A stretch of DNA of 64,000 nucleotides from JAAZMA01 sp036720245 (lineage in GTDB: Bacteria > Bacillota > Clostridia > Tissierellales > Tepidimicrobiaceae), in assembly GCA_036720245.1 (NCBI GenBank), contig DAIMNI010000001.1, positions 1-64,000 of the forward strand, in the 5' to 3' direction. The position numbers and the translations under genes were made by a program. Shown here piece after piece: positions 34,270 through 44,233 of the stretch; position 1 is the first letter of the stretch; every line of letters starts with the position of its first letter. The notes beneath the pieces were generated by a model. It was not told the DNA's origin. It searched no databases and saw only the letters and a list, made by a program, of their open reading frames with translations.

Positions 34270-35658
34270 ATGAATATTTCCATTATATTGGCAGCAGGGG
34301 AAGGGATCAGAATGAGATCTGATACTCCTAAAGTATTACATAAAATATGTGGAAAACCTATTTTAGAATATGTAATAGATGCTAGTAGATTTGCCAATGT
34401 AGACAAAAGCTATGTAATAGTAGGTCATGGTGGGGAGGAAGTTAGGGAAAATTTTAAGGATAAAGATATAGTATTTAAAACTCAATCTATAGGTGAAGAA
34501 TTCCCCTATGGTACAGGCTATGCTGTGATGCAAGCTATAGACTATGTAGAAGACGATGATAATGTAATTATACTATATGGGGATGCCCCACTAATAAGCC
34601 CTAAAACCATAGAAAATTTATTGAAATACCATAATGAGAATCAATATATGGGAACAGTATTAACTGCAATAGTAGAAGACCCTACAGGATATGGTAGAAT
34701 TGTTAGGGGTGAAAATGGAGAAATTTTAAAAATTGTAGAACATAAGGATGCTACAGAAGATGAGTTGAAAATTAAGGAAATAAATTCCGGCATATATTGT
34801 TTTAATGGGAAGAATTTAAAAGAAGCCTTAGCTAAAATTGATAATAATAATGCTCAGGGAGAGTACTATATTACTGATGTAATATCTATATTAAAGGATA
34901 AGGGAGAAAATGTAGGAGTATTTTTAATAGACAATCCAGATGAAATCTATGGGATAAATTCTAGAGTTCAATTGGCTTTTTGTGAAAAAATCATGAGAAA
35001 CAGAATTAATCAAAAATATATGGATGAAGGCATTACTATTATAAATCCAGAAAATACCTATATAGAATTAGGTGCAAAAATAGGTAGGGATAGTATAATA
35101 TATCCAGGAGCTATAATTACAAAGGGTACTATTATAGGAGAAGAATGCATTATAGGGGAGAATTCCCGAATAGAAAATAGTAAAATTGGCAATAAAGTTC
35201 ATATATATAGTTCTACTATTACAGATAGTATTGTAGAGGATAAATGTAGTATAGGCCCTTATGCACATTTGAGGCCTAATAGCCATTTAAAAAACAATGT
35301 CCATATAGGCAATTTTGTAGAAGTTAAGAATTCTACAATTGGAGATAATTCTAAGGCAGGGCATTTAGCCTATATTGGAGATGCAAATGTAGGGAAAAAT
35401 GTAAATATTGGTTGTGGTGTAATATTTGTAAATTATAATGGTCAGGAAAAATTTAGAACTATAGTAGAGGACAATGCCTTTGTTGGGTCTAATGCTAATT
35501 TAGTTGCTCCAGTTGTAGTTAGAGAATGGGGCTATGTAGCAGCTGGTTCCACCATTACTGATGAAGTAAAAGAAGGTAATTTATCTATCGCCAGAGCTCG
35601 TCAAGTCAATAAAGAGAATTGGGTAGATAAAAAAGGATATAGAACAGCTAAAGAATAA
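34270..35658 (+). CDS. glmU: Bifunctional GlcNAc-1-P uridyltransferase / GlcN-1-P acetyltransferase
   Basis: 462 residues. The N-terminal nucleotidyltransferase starts with IILAAGEGIRMRSDTPKVLH, with GTGYAVMQA and YGDAPL. The C-terminal half is a left-handed beta-helix of hexapeptide repeats with HLRPNS, HIGNFVEVKNS, and the acetyltransferase catalytic His in KAGHLAYIGDA. It makes UDP-GlcNAc for peptidoglycan. GAGGTG supports the ATG. It is 18 nt upstream of prs. Confidence 0.97.
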   Translation: MNISIILAAGEGIRMRSDTPKVLHKICGKPILEYVIDASRFANVDKSYVIVGHGGEEVRENFKDKDIVFKTQSIGEEFPYGTGYAVMQAIDYVEDDDNVIILYGDAPLISPKTIENLLKYHNENQYMGTVLTAIVEDPTGYGRIVRGENGEILKIVEHKDATEDELKIKEINSGIYCFNGKNLKEALAKIDNNNAQGEYYITDVISILKDKGENVGVFLIDNPDEIYGINSRVQLAFCEKIMRNRINQKYMDEGITIINPENTYIELGAKIGRDSIIYPGAIITKGTIIGEECIIGENSRIENSKIGNKVHIYSSTITDSIVEDKCSIGPYAHLRPNSHLKNNVHIGNFVEVKNSTIGDNSKAGHLAYIGDANVGKNVNIGCGVIFVNYNGQEKFRTIVEDNAFVGSNANLVAPVVVREWGYVAAGSTITDEVKEGNLSIARARQVNKENWVDKKGYRTAKE

Positions 35659-35676
35659 ATTTTAGGAGGATTTAAA

Positions 35677-36624
35677 ATGGACTTTATGAGGGGCAAAATT
35701 AAAATATTTTCAGGAAATGCAAATAAAAAATTAGCAGAGGATATATGTGAGGAGTTAGGGGTACCTCTTGGCTGTTGTGAAGTAGGGAAATTTAGTGATG
35801 GAGAAATCTTCGTAAATATAGACGAAACAGCAAGGGGCTCAGATGTGTTTATCATTCAACCTACCTGTTCTCCAGTAAACGACAATTTAATGGAAGTGCT
35901 AATATTAGTAGATGCATTAAAAAGGGCATCAGTTGGTAGAATTAACGCTGTAATTCCATATTATGGCTATGCAAGGCAAGATAGAAAGACAAAGGCAAGA
36001 GAACCTATTACTGCAAAACTTGTAGCGGATTTACTAACTGTGGCTGGTGTAGACAGAGTTGTTGCAATGGACTTACATGCTGGTCAAATTCAAGGATACT
36101 TTAATATTCCAGTAGACCATTTATCTGGGGTGCCAATTTTAGCTCAGCATTTCAAAGGAATAGTAGATGAAGAAACTGTAATAGTATCTCCAGATTTAGG
36201 TGGAGTAACTAGGGCTAGAAATTTTGCAAATTTATTAGATTTGTCTATCGCAATCATTGAAAAGAGAAGGCCTAAAGCAAACGTTTCAGAAGTTATGAAT
36301 GTTATAGGGGATATTGAAGGGAAAAACGTAGTAATAGTAGATGATATAATAGATACTGCTGGTACTATTACTAAAGCTGCAGAGGTATTAAAAAACTTTG
36401 GTGCTAAATCTGTTTATGCTTGTGCAACTCACCCTGTATTATCAGGACCTGCTGTTAGTAGAATAGAATCTTCTGTTATAGAGAGATTTATAATAACAGA
36501 CACTATTCCTACAGTAAAAGAAAACAATGGTAGTAAAATAGAAGTAGTTAGTGTAGCACCTATATTTGCAGAAGCCATTAAGAGAATTCATGAAAATGAA
36601 TCTGTAAGTATATTATTTAATTAG
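35677..36624 (+). CDS. prs: Ribose-phosphate pyrophosphokinase
   Basis: 315 residues, standard length. Motifs: FSDGEIFVNIDE, the flexible-loop region YYGYARQDRKTKAREPITAK, the metal site DLHAGQIQGYF, and the PRPP-binding loop VIVDDIIDTAGT. It makes PRPP from ribose 5-phosphate and ATP for nucleotides, His and Trp. AGGAGG precedes the ATG. It is followed directly by pth; the ctc (L25) gene found between them in B. subtilis is absent. Confidence 0.97.
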   Translation: MDFMRGKIKIFSGNANKKLAEDICEELGVPLGCCEVGKFSDGEIFVNIDETARGSDVFIIQPTCSPVNDNLMEVLILVDALKRASVGRINAVIPYYGYARQDRKTKAREPITAKLVADLLTVAGVDRVVAMDLHAGQIQGYFNIPVDHLSGVPILAQHFKGIVDEETVIVSPDLGGVTRARNFANLLDLSIAIIEKRRPKANVSEVMNVIGDIEGKNVVIVDDIIDTAGTITKAAEVLKNFGAKSVYACATHPVLSGPAVSRIESSVIERFIITDTIPTVKENNGSKIEVVSVAPIFAEAIKRIHENESVSILFN

Positions 36625-36639
36625 TTGGAAGGTGATATA

Positions 36640-37197
36640 TTGATAGCTATTATTGGGCTAGGGAATCCTGGTAGGGAATATAGAGATACCAGGCATAATA
36701 TTGGCTTTAAAACTATAGATTTATTAGCCCATAGAAACAATATTAAAATAAATAAAATAAAGTTTAAATCTGTATATGGAGAAGGATTTATAAATGGAGA
36801 AAAAGTATTATTTGTAAAACCTCAAACTTATATGAATAATAGTGGTATAGCAGTAATGGAATTATTTAATTTTTATAAAATCCCTATCCAAAATATAATT
36901 GTAATAGTAGACGATATAGATATAGAATTTGGAAGTATTAGAATTAAGAAAAAGGGAAGTGCAGGTACCCATAATGGCTTAAAGTCTATTATTTATCACT
37001 TGCAAGACGACAATTTTCCTAGAGTAAAAATTGGCATAGGAGAAAAAAGAGAAAGACAAGATTTAGCAGATTTTGTATTAAGTAAATTTTCAAAAGAAGA
37101 AAGTGAAAAAATAGAAACAGCAATACAAGATGCTGCATTAGCTGTAGAAACCATAGTAAAAGATGGAATAGATATTGCTATGAATAAATTTAATTAA
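36640..37197 (+). CDS. pth: Peptidyl-tRNA hydrolase
   Basis: 185 residues from TTG at 36640 (MIAIIGLGNPG), preceded by GGAAGGTGA. A TTG at 36625 would lie before the Shine-Dalgarno. Catalytic and binding residues are present: GLGNPGREYRDTRHNIG with the catalytic His, FVKPQTYMNNSG, and VDDIDIEFG with the catalytic Asp. It recycles peptidyl-tRNAs that drop off ribosomes. A strong hairpin separates it from mfd. Confidence 0.96.
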   Translation: MIAIIGLGNPGREYRDTRHNIGFKTIDLLAHRNNIKINKIKFKSVYGEGFINGEKVLFVKPQTYMNNSGIAVMELFNFYKIPIQNIIVIVDDIDIEFGSIRIKKKGSAGTHNGLKSIIYHLQDDNFPRVKIGIGEKRERQDLADFVLSKFSKEESEKIETAIQDAALAVETIVKDGIDIAMNKFN

Positions 37198-37201
37198 AAT
37201 A

Positions 37202-37248
37202 CCTTAAGCCTAGGACAAATCCTAGGCTTAAGGGGATTTATCCTAGGA
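37202..37248 (+). promoter_or_regulatory. Strong hairpin and alternative SD-blocking stem between pth and mfd
   Basis: CCTTAAGCCTAGGA (37202-37215) pairs perfectly with TCCTAGGCTTAAGG (37220-37233) around a CAAA loop, with no T-run. CCTAGGA at 37242-37248, which includes part of the mfd Shine-Dalgarno AGGAG (37245-37249), can instead pair with TCCTAGG at 37220-37226. The two stems exclude each other. Confidence 0.55.
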
Positions 37249-37256
37249 GTGATAAT

Positions 37257-40200
37257 GTGGAAAATATGTTTATAGCCCCATTAAAAAATTTACTTCCCTA
37301 TAAAAATTTATTAAAGGATATAGAAAACAATAAAACGCCTATTTCCACCCATGGAATTATAGAAGAAGGTATAGGCCATATTGTCTATGCCTTAAATCAA
37401 TGTACCAATAAGCAAATTTTATTAATTACTCATAATGAAAATAGGGCTAAAAAAATTTACGAGGATATAAAAACCTTTAATGGGGAAGAGGTAGAAATAT
37501 TTCCTTCTAGGGAGATGCTTTTTTATAAAATTGATGCCATTAGTACTGATAGACTTAATCAAAGATTAAAAGTGCTTTCTAGATTGGTTCAGGGAGAAAA
37601 TATTATTTTAGTAGCATCTATAGAAGGGCTTTTAGATAGGCTAATGAATCCAGATTTATTTCAGGAAAATAGCATTGCTATAAATTTAGACAACAGTATT
37701 AATCTAGAAAAATTAGGAGATGCACTTATATATTGTGGTTATGAGAGGGAAAACATGGTAGAAGGGATAGGACAATTTAGTATAAGGGGAGGAATAATCG
37801 ATATATTTCCGCCCAATAATGATTATCCCTATAGAATTGAACTATTTGGCGATGAAGTAGATTCCATTAGAACCTTTGATATAGAAAGTCAAAGGTCTTT
37901 GGAAAATCTTTCAGAGGTTTTCATATGTCCTTCCAAGGAGATTCTAATATTAAATGAATTTAGAAATGGAATTATAAAGAATTTAAAAGATGATTTGGGA
38001 AAAACCACAAAAAATTTAAAAAAAGGTTCTAAAACTAGAATGAATATGGAAGATAAGTTTCAGGAAATTCTAGAGAAATTAGATGAAAAACTTTATATTT
38101 CCAATATAGATCTACTAATTCCCTATATGGCTAAAAATAGTTTATCTAATTTATTAAATTATTTAAAAGAAGACAGTATAGTATTTATAGATGAACCCCA
38201 AAGAATTGAGGAAAAAAGTGATGTTCTAAAAGAAGAGTTTAACTATGAAATTGTAGACAAATTAGATGCTGGGGAAATCTTATCTTCTCACGGCAAAATA
38301 AAATTAGACTATATGGATATTTTAAAGGAGACCAAGAGAAAAATTACTATAGTAAATACAGAATTACTTAAACAAAGCTCATATTTTCAACCGCAATCTA
38401 TATTGAACTTTTCCTCTAAATCCGTTCAGTCTTTTCATAATGATTTAGAATTTTTAAAAGAAGAATTAGAGTATCATAAATATAGAGGCTATAAAACCAT
38501 AATCTTTTCTGGTACAGAAGATAGGGGTAAAAGATTGCAGGAGGCCTTAATGGATTTAAATCTAGAAACCCTATATGTAGAAGATAGTGCAAGGGAAATT
38601 AAATCCAGTGAAGTATTTATTACCCCAGGTAATATCAATGGGGGATTTGAATATCCTCATATCAAATTATTATTTATTTCTGATAAAGAAATATATGGCT
38701 CTAGCAAGGAAAGGCGTAGAAAAGAAAAAAGAAAAAAGCCTTCTACTATATCCTTTTCTGATTTAAATCCTGGAGATTTTGTAGTCCATGAAAACCATGG
38801 AATAGGGCAATACAAAGGTATAGAACAAATTGATATTCAAGGCATAAAAAAGGATTATCTCACTATTAATTATAAAGGTGGAGACAAATTATATGTGCCT
38901 ACAGATCAAATGAATTTAATTCAAAAATATATAGGTTCGGACTCCATCAAACCAAAAGTTAATAGACTTAGTAGCTCAGACTGGCTTAAAACCAAAACAA
39001 AGGCTAAAAAAGCAGTGGAAGACATGGCAGTAGATTTATTAGAATTATATGCTAAAAGAGAAAGTCTAAAAGGCTTTGCTTTTTCGCCAGATACCCCATG
39101 GCAAAATCAATTTGAAGATTTTTTCCCCTATGAAGAAACAGATGGCCAAATTAGATCGAGTATAGAAATTAAAGAGGATATGGAAAAACCTAAGCCTATG
39201 GATAGATTATTGTGTGGAGATGTAGGCTATGGGAAAACTGAAGTGGCCTTAAGGGCTGCATTTAAGGCAGTAATGGATGGAAAACAGGTGGCATTTTTAG
39301 TACCTACAACTATATTAGCACAACAGCATTATAATACTATGATAGAGAGATTTGAAAATTTCCCCATAGAAATAGGCATGTTAAGTAGATTTAGAACCCC
39401 TAAACAACAAAAAAACACCATAGATGGCTTAAGAATTGGCACTGTGGATATTGTCATAGGCACCCATAGATTATTATCTAAGGATGTGGTATTTAAAGAT
39501 TTAGGGCTACTTATAGTAGATGAAGAGCAAAGATTTGGTGTTAAACATAAGGAAAGATTAAAACAATTAAAGGAAAATGTAGATGTATTAACCTTAACCG
39601 CTACCCCTATTCCTAGAACTCTTCATATGTCTTTAATTGGCATTAGGGATATGTCTGTAATAGAAGACCCTCCAGAGGAAAGGTACCCTGTGCAAACCTA
39701 TGTAGTAGAGTTTAACGAGCAAATCGTAAGAGAGGCTATATTAAAGGAAATAGAAAGGGGAGGGCAGGTATATTTTGTCTATAATAGGGTTGGTACTATA
39801 GATAAAATGGCTGCTGAATTAAAGGAATTAGTTCCAGAGGCAAGTATTGGTATAGGTCATGGTCAGATGACTGAAAGAGAACTAGAAAATGTAATGTTAG
39901 ACTTTATAGAAGGAGAATACAATGTATTAGTATGTACTACCATTATAGAAACTGGTTTAGATATACAAAATGTAAATACCATAATCATATATAATGCCGA
40001 CAAAATGGGATTGTCTCAGTTATATCAATTAAGAGGTAGAGTAGGTAGGACTAATAGATTAGCCTATGCTTATTTTACCTACGAAAAAGATAAAGTTTTA
40101 ACAGAGGTTGCTGAAAAAAGACTTAGAGCAATTAAAGATTTTACCGAATTTGGTTCAGGCTTTAAAGTGGCTATGAGGGATTTAGAGATTAGAGGAGCAG

Positions 40201-40772
40201 GGAATCTCCTAGGAGTGGCACAACATGGTCATATTGAATCCATAGGATATGATTTATATGTTAAATTTTTAAATGAAAGTATTAAAAGACTAAAAGGAGA
40301 ACCTTTAGAGGAAAAAATTGAAACTACAATAGATTTAAATGTAGATGGGTATATTCCAAATTCATATATTGAAGATGGAAAACAAAAAATTGAAATATAT
40401 AAAAAGATTGCAGCTATAGATAATTTAGAAAACTATGGGGAATTAGTAGATGAATTAATAGATAGATATGGAGATATACCAAAAGAGGTGGAAAATCTAA
40501 TGGATATTTCCTATATTAAAAACAATGGAAGCAAAGCCTATATTAATAATATATATCAATTAGAAAATATATTAGTACTGGAATTTAGCTCTATAAATAA
40601 AATAGCTCCTGATTTAGTTCATTATTTATCAGAAAGCTATGGTAGAAAGATGAATTTTGACTTATCTAATTCTCCTAAATTTAAATATAGATATAATGGA
40701 AATATCCTTTTGGAATTAAAAGAAATAATTGAAAAAATAAACAGTTTTAATGATAAGAAAAATCATATATAA
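37257..40772 (+). CDS. mfd: Transcription-repair coupling factor
   Basis: 1171 residues, full length, starting at GTG 37257 with AGGAG 7 nt upstream. Order: UvrB-like damage domains (GGIIDIFPPNNDYPYRIELFGDEVDSI), RNA-polymerase-interaction domain starting GDFVVHENHGIGQYKGI, a RecG-like helicase with Walker A GDVGYGKTE, DEEQRFG box and TATPIPRTL, and the C-terminal TRCF domain. It removes RNA polymerase stalled at DNA lesions and recruits UvrA. The fin gene usually found before mfd in Bacillus is absent. Confidence 0.97.
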   Translation: MENMFIAPLKNLLPYKNLLKDIENNKTPISTHGIIEEGIGHIVYALNQCTNKQILLITHNENRAKKIYEDIKTFNGEEVEIFPSREMLFYKIDAISTDRLNQRLKVLSRLVQGENIILVASIEGLLDRLMNPDLFQENSIAINLDNSINLEKLGDALIYCGYERENMVEGIGQFSIRGGIIDIFPPNNDYPYRIELFGDEVDSIRTFDIESQRSLENLSEVFICPSKEILILNEFRNGIIKNLKDDLGKTTKNLKKGSKTRMNMEDKFQEILEKLDEKLYISNIDLLIPYMAKNSLSNLLNYLKEDSIVFIDEPQRIEEKSDVLKEEFNYEIVDKLDAGEILSSHGKIKLDYMDILKETKRKITIVNTELLKQSSYFQPQSILNFSSKSVQSFHNDLEFLKEELEYHKYRGYKTIIFSGTEDRGKRLQEALMDLNLETLYVEDSAREIKSSEVFITPGNINGGFEYPHIKLLFISDKEIYGSSKERRRKEKRKKPSTISFSDLNPGDFVVHENHGIGQYKGIEQIDIQGIKKDYLTINYKGGDKLYVPTDQMNLIQKYIGSDSIKPKVNRLSSSDWLKTKTKAKKAVEDMAVDLLELYAKRESLKGFAFSPDTPWQNQFEDFFPYEETDGQIRSSIEIKEDMEKPKPMDRLLCGDVGYGKTEVALRAAFKAVMDGKQVAFLVPTTILAQQHYNTMIERFENFPIEIGMLSRFRTPKQQKNTIDGLRIGTVDIVIGTHRLLSKDVVFKDLGLLIVDEEQRFGVKHKERLKQLKENVDVLTLTATPIPRTLHMSLIGIRDMSVIEDPPEERYPVQTYVVEFNEQIVREAILKEIERGGQVYFVYNRVGTIDKMAAELKELVPEASIGIGHGQMTERELENVMLDFIEGEYNVLVCTTIIETGLDIQNVNTIIIYNADKMGLSQLYQLRGRVGRTNRLAYAYFTYEKDKVLTEVAEKRLRAIKDFTEFGSGFKVAMRDLEIRGAGNLLGVAQHGHIESIGYDLYVKFLNESIKRLKGEPLEEKIETTIDLNVDGYIPNSYIEDGKQKIEIYKKIAAIDNLENYGELVDELIDRYGDIPKEVENLMDISYIKNNGSKAYINNIYQLENILVLEFSSINKIAPDLVHYLSESYGRKMNFDLSNSPKFKYRYNGNILLELKEIIEKINSFNDKKNHI

Positions 40773-40809
40773 TATAGTATAGATATACTTTATAGAGAGG
40801 ATGTTTTAA

Positions 40810-41754
40810 TTGACAGTAAGAAATAAAAAACTCATATTTTTAATTGTAATAGTTAGCATAATATCCTTAACTATTTCTGCTTGTCAAGGTGAAAAAGAGG
40901 GCTTAGTAGCTAAAGTAAATGGAGAAGGAATAACTGAGGAGGATTTTGAAAGGGAACTTAATATAGTTAAGGAATCGAAAAAGATGGAATATGGAGAGGA
41001 TATATTCTCCGAATCCTCTGAGGGGGATGAAATTTTAGAAGAGCTTAAAAAAAATGTATTAAACAAATTAATTATTGAAAAGTTAATACTAGAAGAAGCA
41101 AAAGAAATGAATATCTCAGTTTCTAATGAGGAAATAGATGAAGAAATTAAAAACTATAAAGAAGAACTAGGTGGAGAAAAGCAATATCAGGCCTTTATGG
41201 AGAAAAACAATTTTTCTGAAGAATTTTTAAGAGAGTATTTTAAAAAACAATTAATGTTTGAAAAACATAGGGAAAATTTCTTAGATAAAACTACTATATC
41301 TGAAGAAGAATCTAGAAAATACTTTGAAGATCATAAGGAAAATTTTATGGAAGTTAAGGCAAGCCATATATTAGTTAAAACAGAAGCTGAAGGTAAAGAA
41401 ATATTAAAAAGACTTAAGAATGGTGAGGATTTTGGAAATTTAGCCAAAGAAAAATCCCTAGACAATGCTACTGCATATAAGGGCGGAGATTTAGGCTATT
41501 TTACTAAAGAAGGAGAGATGGCTTTAGCAGATCAATATAAAATACTTAGTGATACAGCTTTTGCTTTAGATAAAGGTGAAATAAGCGATGTATTAGAAAC
41601 TGTTTTAGGCTATCATATTATTTTAGTAGAAGACAAAAAGGATAGTTATGAAGCATTAAAAGATAAAGTAGAATTAGCTTTGAAGAAGGAAAAGCATGAT
41701 GAAGAGATTTCTAGACTATGGTCAGAGGCAAAAATAAAAATTTATGTAGATTAA
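40810..41754 (+). CDS. PrsA-like lipoprotein peptidylprolyl isomerase (foldase)
   Basis: 314 residues from a TTG at 40810 with AGAGAGGATG upstream. The signal peptide ends in lipobox ISAC (Cys about 25), so the mature protein is lipid-anchored outside the membrane. A SurA-N-like helical region (about 35-165) precedes a PpiC parvulin domain with SHILVKTEAEG, FGNLAKEKSLD and GGDLGYFTKEGEM. A C-terminal helix follows, as in PrsA. It assists folding of exported proteins. Position between mfd and spoVT is common in Clostridia. Confidence 0.92.
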   Translation: MTVRNKKLIFLIVIVSIISLTISACQGEKEGLVAKVNGEGITEEDFERELNIVKESKKMEYGEDIFSESSEGDEILEELKKNVLNKLIIEKLILEEAKEMNISVSNEEIDEEIKNYKEELGGEKQYQAFMEKNNFSEEFLREYFKKQLMFEKHRENFLDKTTISEEESRKYFEDHKENFMEVKASHILVKTEAEGKEILKRLKNGEDFGNLAKEKSLDNATAYKGGDLGYFTKEGEMALADQYKILSDTAFALDKGEISDVLETVLGYHIILVEDKKDSYEALKDKVELALKKEKHDEEISRLWSEAKIKIYVD

Positions 41755-41849
41755 TGTAAATACTTTAAGTTAAACTTACCATAAATGTATAAAAAATTCC
41801 TATTAGTAAAATAATAATGGCACAACAAATTTTCTTAAGGAGGGAAGAA

Positions 41850-42401
41850 ATGAAGGCTACTGGAATAGTCAGACGTATAGATGACTTAGGTCGAGTTGTA
41901 ATACCTAAAGAAATTAGAAGGACCTTGAGAATAAGAGAAGGAGATCCATTAGAAATTTTTACTGATAGAGAAGGTGAAGTAATATTAAAAAAATACTCTC
42001 CTATTGGAGAACTCACAGAATTCGCCAATGAATTTTGTGAATCCTTGTATGAAACTACAAATTATGTAGCTATTATTTCCGATAGGGATAGAATAATTGC
42101 AATAGCAGGGGGTTCTAAAAAGGAATATTTAGAAAAGAGAATAAGTCCTGAATTAGAAAAAATAATGGAATCTAGAAATACTTATATTGCAAAAGACGAT
42201 ATGAAACCTATGAAAGTGTTTTATGAGGATACAAATAATGAAGAGTATACAGCACAAATAATAGCACCAATAATTATGCAAGGTGATCCTATAGGTACTG
42301 TAATTTTAGTTTCAAAGGATAGTGATGCTATTATGGGAGAAAGTGAAGTTAAAGTAACAGAGATTGCAGCAGGATTTTTAGCGAAACAAATGGAGAACTA
42401 A
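41850..42401 (+). CDS. spoVT: Stage V sporulation protein T
   Basis: 183 residues from the ATG at 41850, placed by AAGGAGGG. The N-terminal AbrB-type swapped-hairpin DNA-binding domain reads MKATGIVRRIDDLGRVVIPKEIRRTLRIREGDPLEIF. The C-terminal GAF-like domain runs from about 55. SpoVT modulates sigma-G-dependent genes in the forespore. Monocistronic, with a good terminator after it. Confidence 0.95.
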   Translation: MKATGIVRRIDDLGRVVIPKEIRRTLRIREGDPLEIFTDREGEVILKKYSPIGELTEFANEFCESLYETTNYVAIISDRDRIIAIAGGSKKEYLEKRISPELEKIMESRNTYIAKDDMKPMKVFYEDTNNEEYTAQIIAPIIMQGDPIGTVILVSKDSDAIMGESEVKVTEIAAGFLAKQMEN

Positions 42402-42407
42402 AATTAA

Positions 42408-42438
42408 GCCTACCAAATTTGGTAACAATTTGGTAGGC
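42408..42438 (+). terminator. Terminator after spoVT
   Basis: GCCTACCAAATT (42408-42419) pairs perfectly with AATTTGGTAGGC (42427-42438), followed by TGTATTGTTTT. Confidence 0.8.
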
Positions 42439-42561
42439 TGTATTGTTTTAAGTGAAAGGTATGATATAATGTTTTTTTGTAAATAAAAATCTACTTTTTA
42501 AGAATAATAATATAAAATAATAAATTAGATTGCCAATTTATCTGTTTTGAGTGATTTATTT

Positions 42562-42570
42562 TGGTATAAT
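42562..42570 (+). promoter_or_regulatory. Extended -10 promoter of the flippase gene
   Basis: TGGTATAAT is a perfect extended -10, ending 30 nt before the ATG at 42601. Confidence 0.5.
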
Positions 42571-42600
42571 AGTTTTAATTAATCTTTAGGGGGAAAAAGA

Positions 42601-44208
42601 ATGAGTAAAGATAATTTTTTAAAAGGGGCAGCTATTTTAGGAATTGCAGGTGCCATTGTAAAGATACTTGGAGCTTTTTATAGGATACCCCTTAACAATA
42701 TATTGGGGAGTGAAGGAATAGGATATTATCAAACAGCCTATCCCCTATATGTATTGTTATTAACCATATCTACTGCAGGTTTTCCAGTGGCTATTGCAAA
42801 ATTAGTTTCAGAAAAAAGGGCCATAGGAAACCATAAAGCTGCTCACAAGGCCTTTAAAGTGGCTTTTTTAGGAATGTTAATTGCAGGAATCTTGACTTCC
42901 ATTTTTGTATTTACTAATGCAAAAAATATAGTTACTAAATGGGAAAATCCAGATGCATATTATGCTTTAATAGCTTTAGTACCAGCATTATTTTTTGTAC
43001 CAATTATGTCTGCCTTTAGAGGATATTTTCAGGGAAGGCAAACTATGACACCCACAGCACTATCCCAAATTATAGAACAGCTTTTTAGGGTCATAGCAGG
43101 CCTAATGCTAACTTATTATCTATTAGACATGGGTTTGCCTATTGCAGCAGGAGGAGCATCATTTGGTGGCTCTATAGGGGCTTTTGCAGGGGCATTGGCT
43201 ATGACAATAATATATTTCTCTAAAAGGGGAGAAATAAAAAAGGAAGTAGAAACTAGCATTGGAGAAGAAGAAAGTGTAGAAAAGATAGTAAAAGATTTGT
43301 TAATTATAGCAATTCCCATAACCATAGGTGCTGCCATTGTACCCATAATGAACTCTATAGATGCATTTTTAGTATTTAGAAGATTAGAAAGTGTAGGTTT
43401 TAGCAAAACCGAGGCTAATTCCTTATTTGGTCAATTAACAGGTCATGCTCAAACTTTAATAAATTTACCCTTAATTTTCTCTACGGCATTATCCATATCT
43501 TTAGTACCTACCATATCCATGGCCCATACTAAAAAGAACTATGGAGAGATAAGAGAGGCTGCATCTTCAAGTATGAGAATAACTTTGCTTATAGGATTAC
43601 CAGCTGCCTTTGGATTATTTATATTAGCAGAGCCAATTATAGGATTATTATATTATAAACTTAGTCCAGCAGAAATAATAAATACAGGGAAAATACTTTC
43701 AATATTATCTTTTGGAGTAATATTTTTAACCTTAGTTCAATCTCTAACTGCTACACTACAAGGTCTAGGTAGGCCAGTAGTCCCTGTAGCCAATTTAGCC
43801 GTAGGGGCTTTCGTCAAAGTAGTTTTAACTTATATTTTAACAGGCATTAGAAGTGTTAATGTAAAAGGTGCAGCTTTATCCACAGTAGTAGCATATTTTA
43901 TAGCTGCAATACTTGACTTAATAGCTGTTAAAAAGTATACTAGAGTAAAATTAAACAAAATTGAGGTCTTTATCAAGCCTCTAATTTCTGCCCTTGGGAT
44001 GGCCTTAGCTGCTAAATTTCTTTATTTAGGTTTATTGGGTATAGTTGGAAGCAAATTGGCTACAGTAATAGCTATAATCATAGCTGCAATAGTTTATTTT
44101 ATACTTCTTTTATTAACCGGTTCACTAAACTATGAAGATGTGGTTTTATTGACTAATGGAGAAAAAATAGCTAAGAAATTAAATAAACTTGGTATACTTA
44201 AAAAGTAA
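42601..44208 (+). CDS. SpoVB/YtgP-like polysaccharide flippase (MOP superfamily)
   Basis: 535 residues with fourteen predicted membrane segments. N-terminal FLKGAAILGIAGAIVKILGAFYRIPLNNILG and AFRGYFQGRQTMTPTALSQI are typical of the SpoVB/YabM/YtgP group related to MurJ. These proteins are implicated in flipping lipid-linked precursors for cell wall or spore cortex. The position matches yabM of B. subtilis, directly before mazG. Whether it serves growth or sporulation cannot be told. GGGGGAA precedes the ATG. Confidence 0.92.
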   Translation: MSKDNFLKGAAILGIAGAIVKILGAFYRIPLNNILGSEGIGYYQTAYPLYVLLLTISTAGFPVAIAKLVSEKRAIGNHKAAHKAFKVAFLGMLIAGILTSIFVFTNAKNIVTKWENPDAYYALIALVPALFFVPIMSAFRGYFQGRQTMTPTALSQIIEQLFRVIAGLMLTYYLLDMGLPIAAGGASFGGSIGAFAGALAMTIIYFSKRGEIKKEVETSIGEEESVEKIVKDLLIIAIPITIGAAIVPIMNSIDAFLVFRRLESVGFSKTEANSLFGQLTGHAQTLINLPLIFSTALSISLVPTISMAHTKKNYGEIREAASSSMRITLLIGLPAAFGLFILAEPIIGLLYYKLSPAEIINTGKILSILSFGVIFLTLVQSLTATLQGLGRPVVPVANLAVGAFVKVVLTYILTGIRSVNVKGAALSTVVAYFIAAILDLIAVKKYTRVKLNKIEVFIKPLISALGMALAAKFLYLGLLGIVGSKLATVIAIIIAAIVYFILLLLTGSLNYEDVVLLTNGEKIAKKLNKLGILKK

Positions 44209-44233
44209 TTTTAAACATAAGGAGTTAATATAT

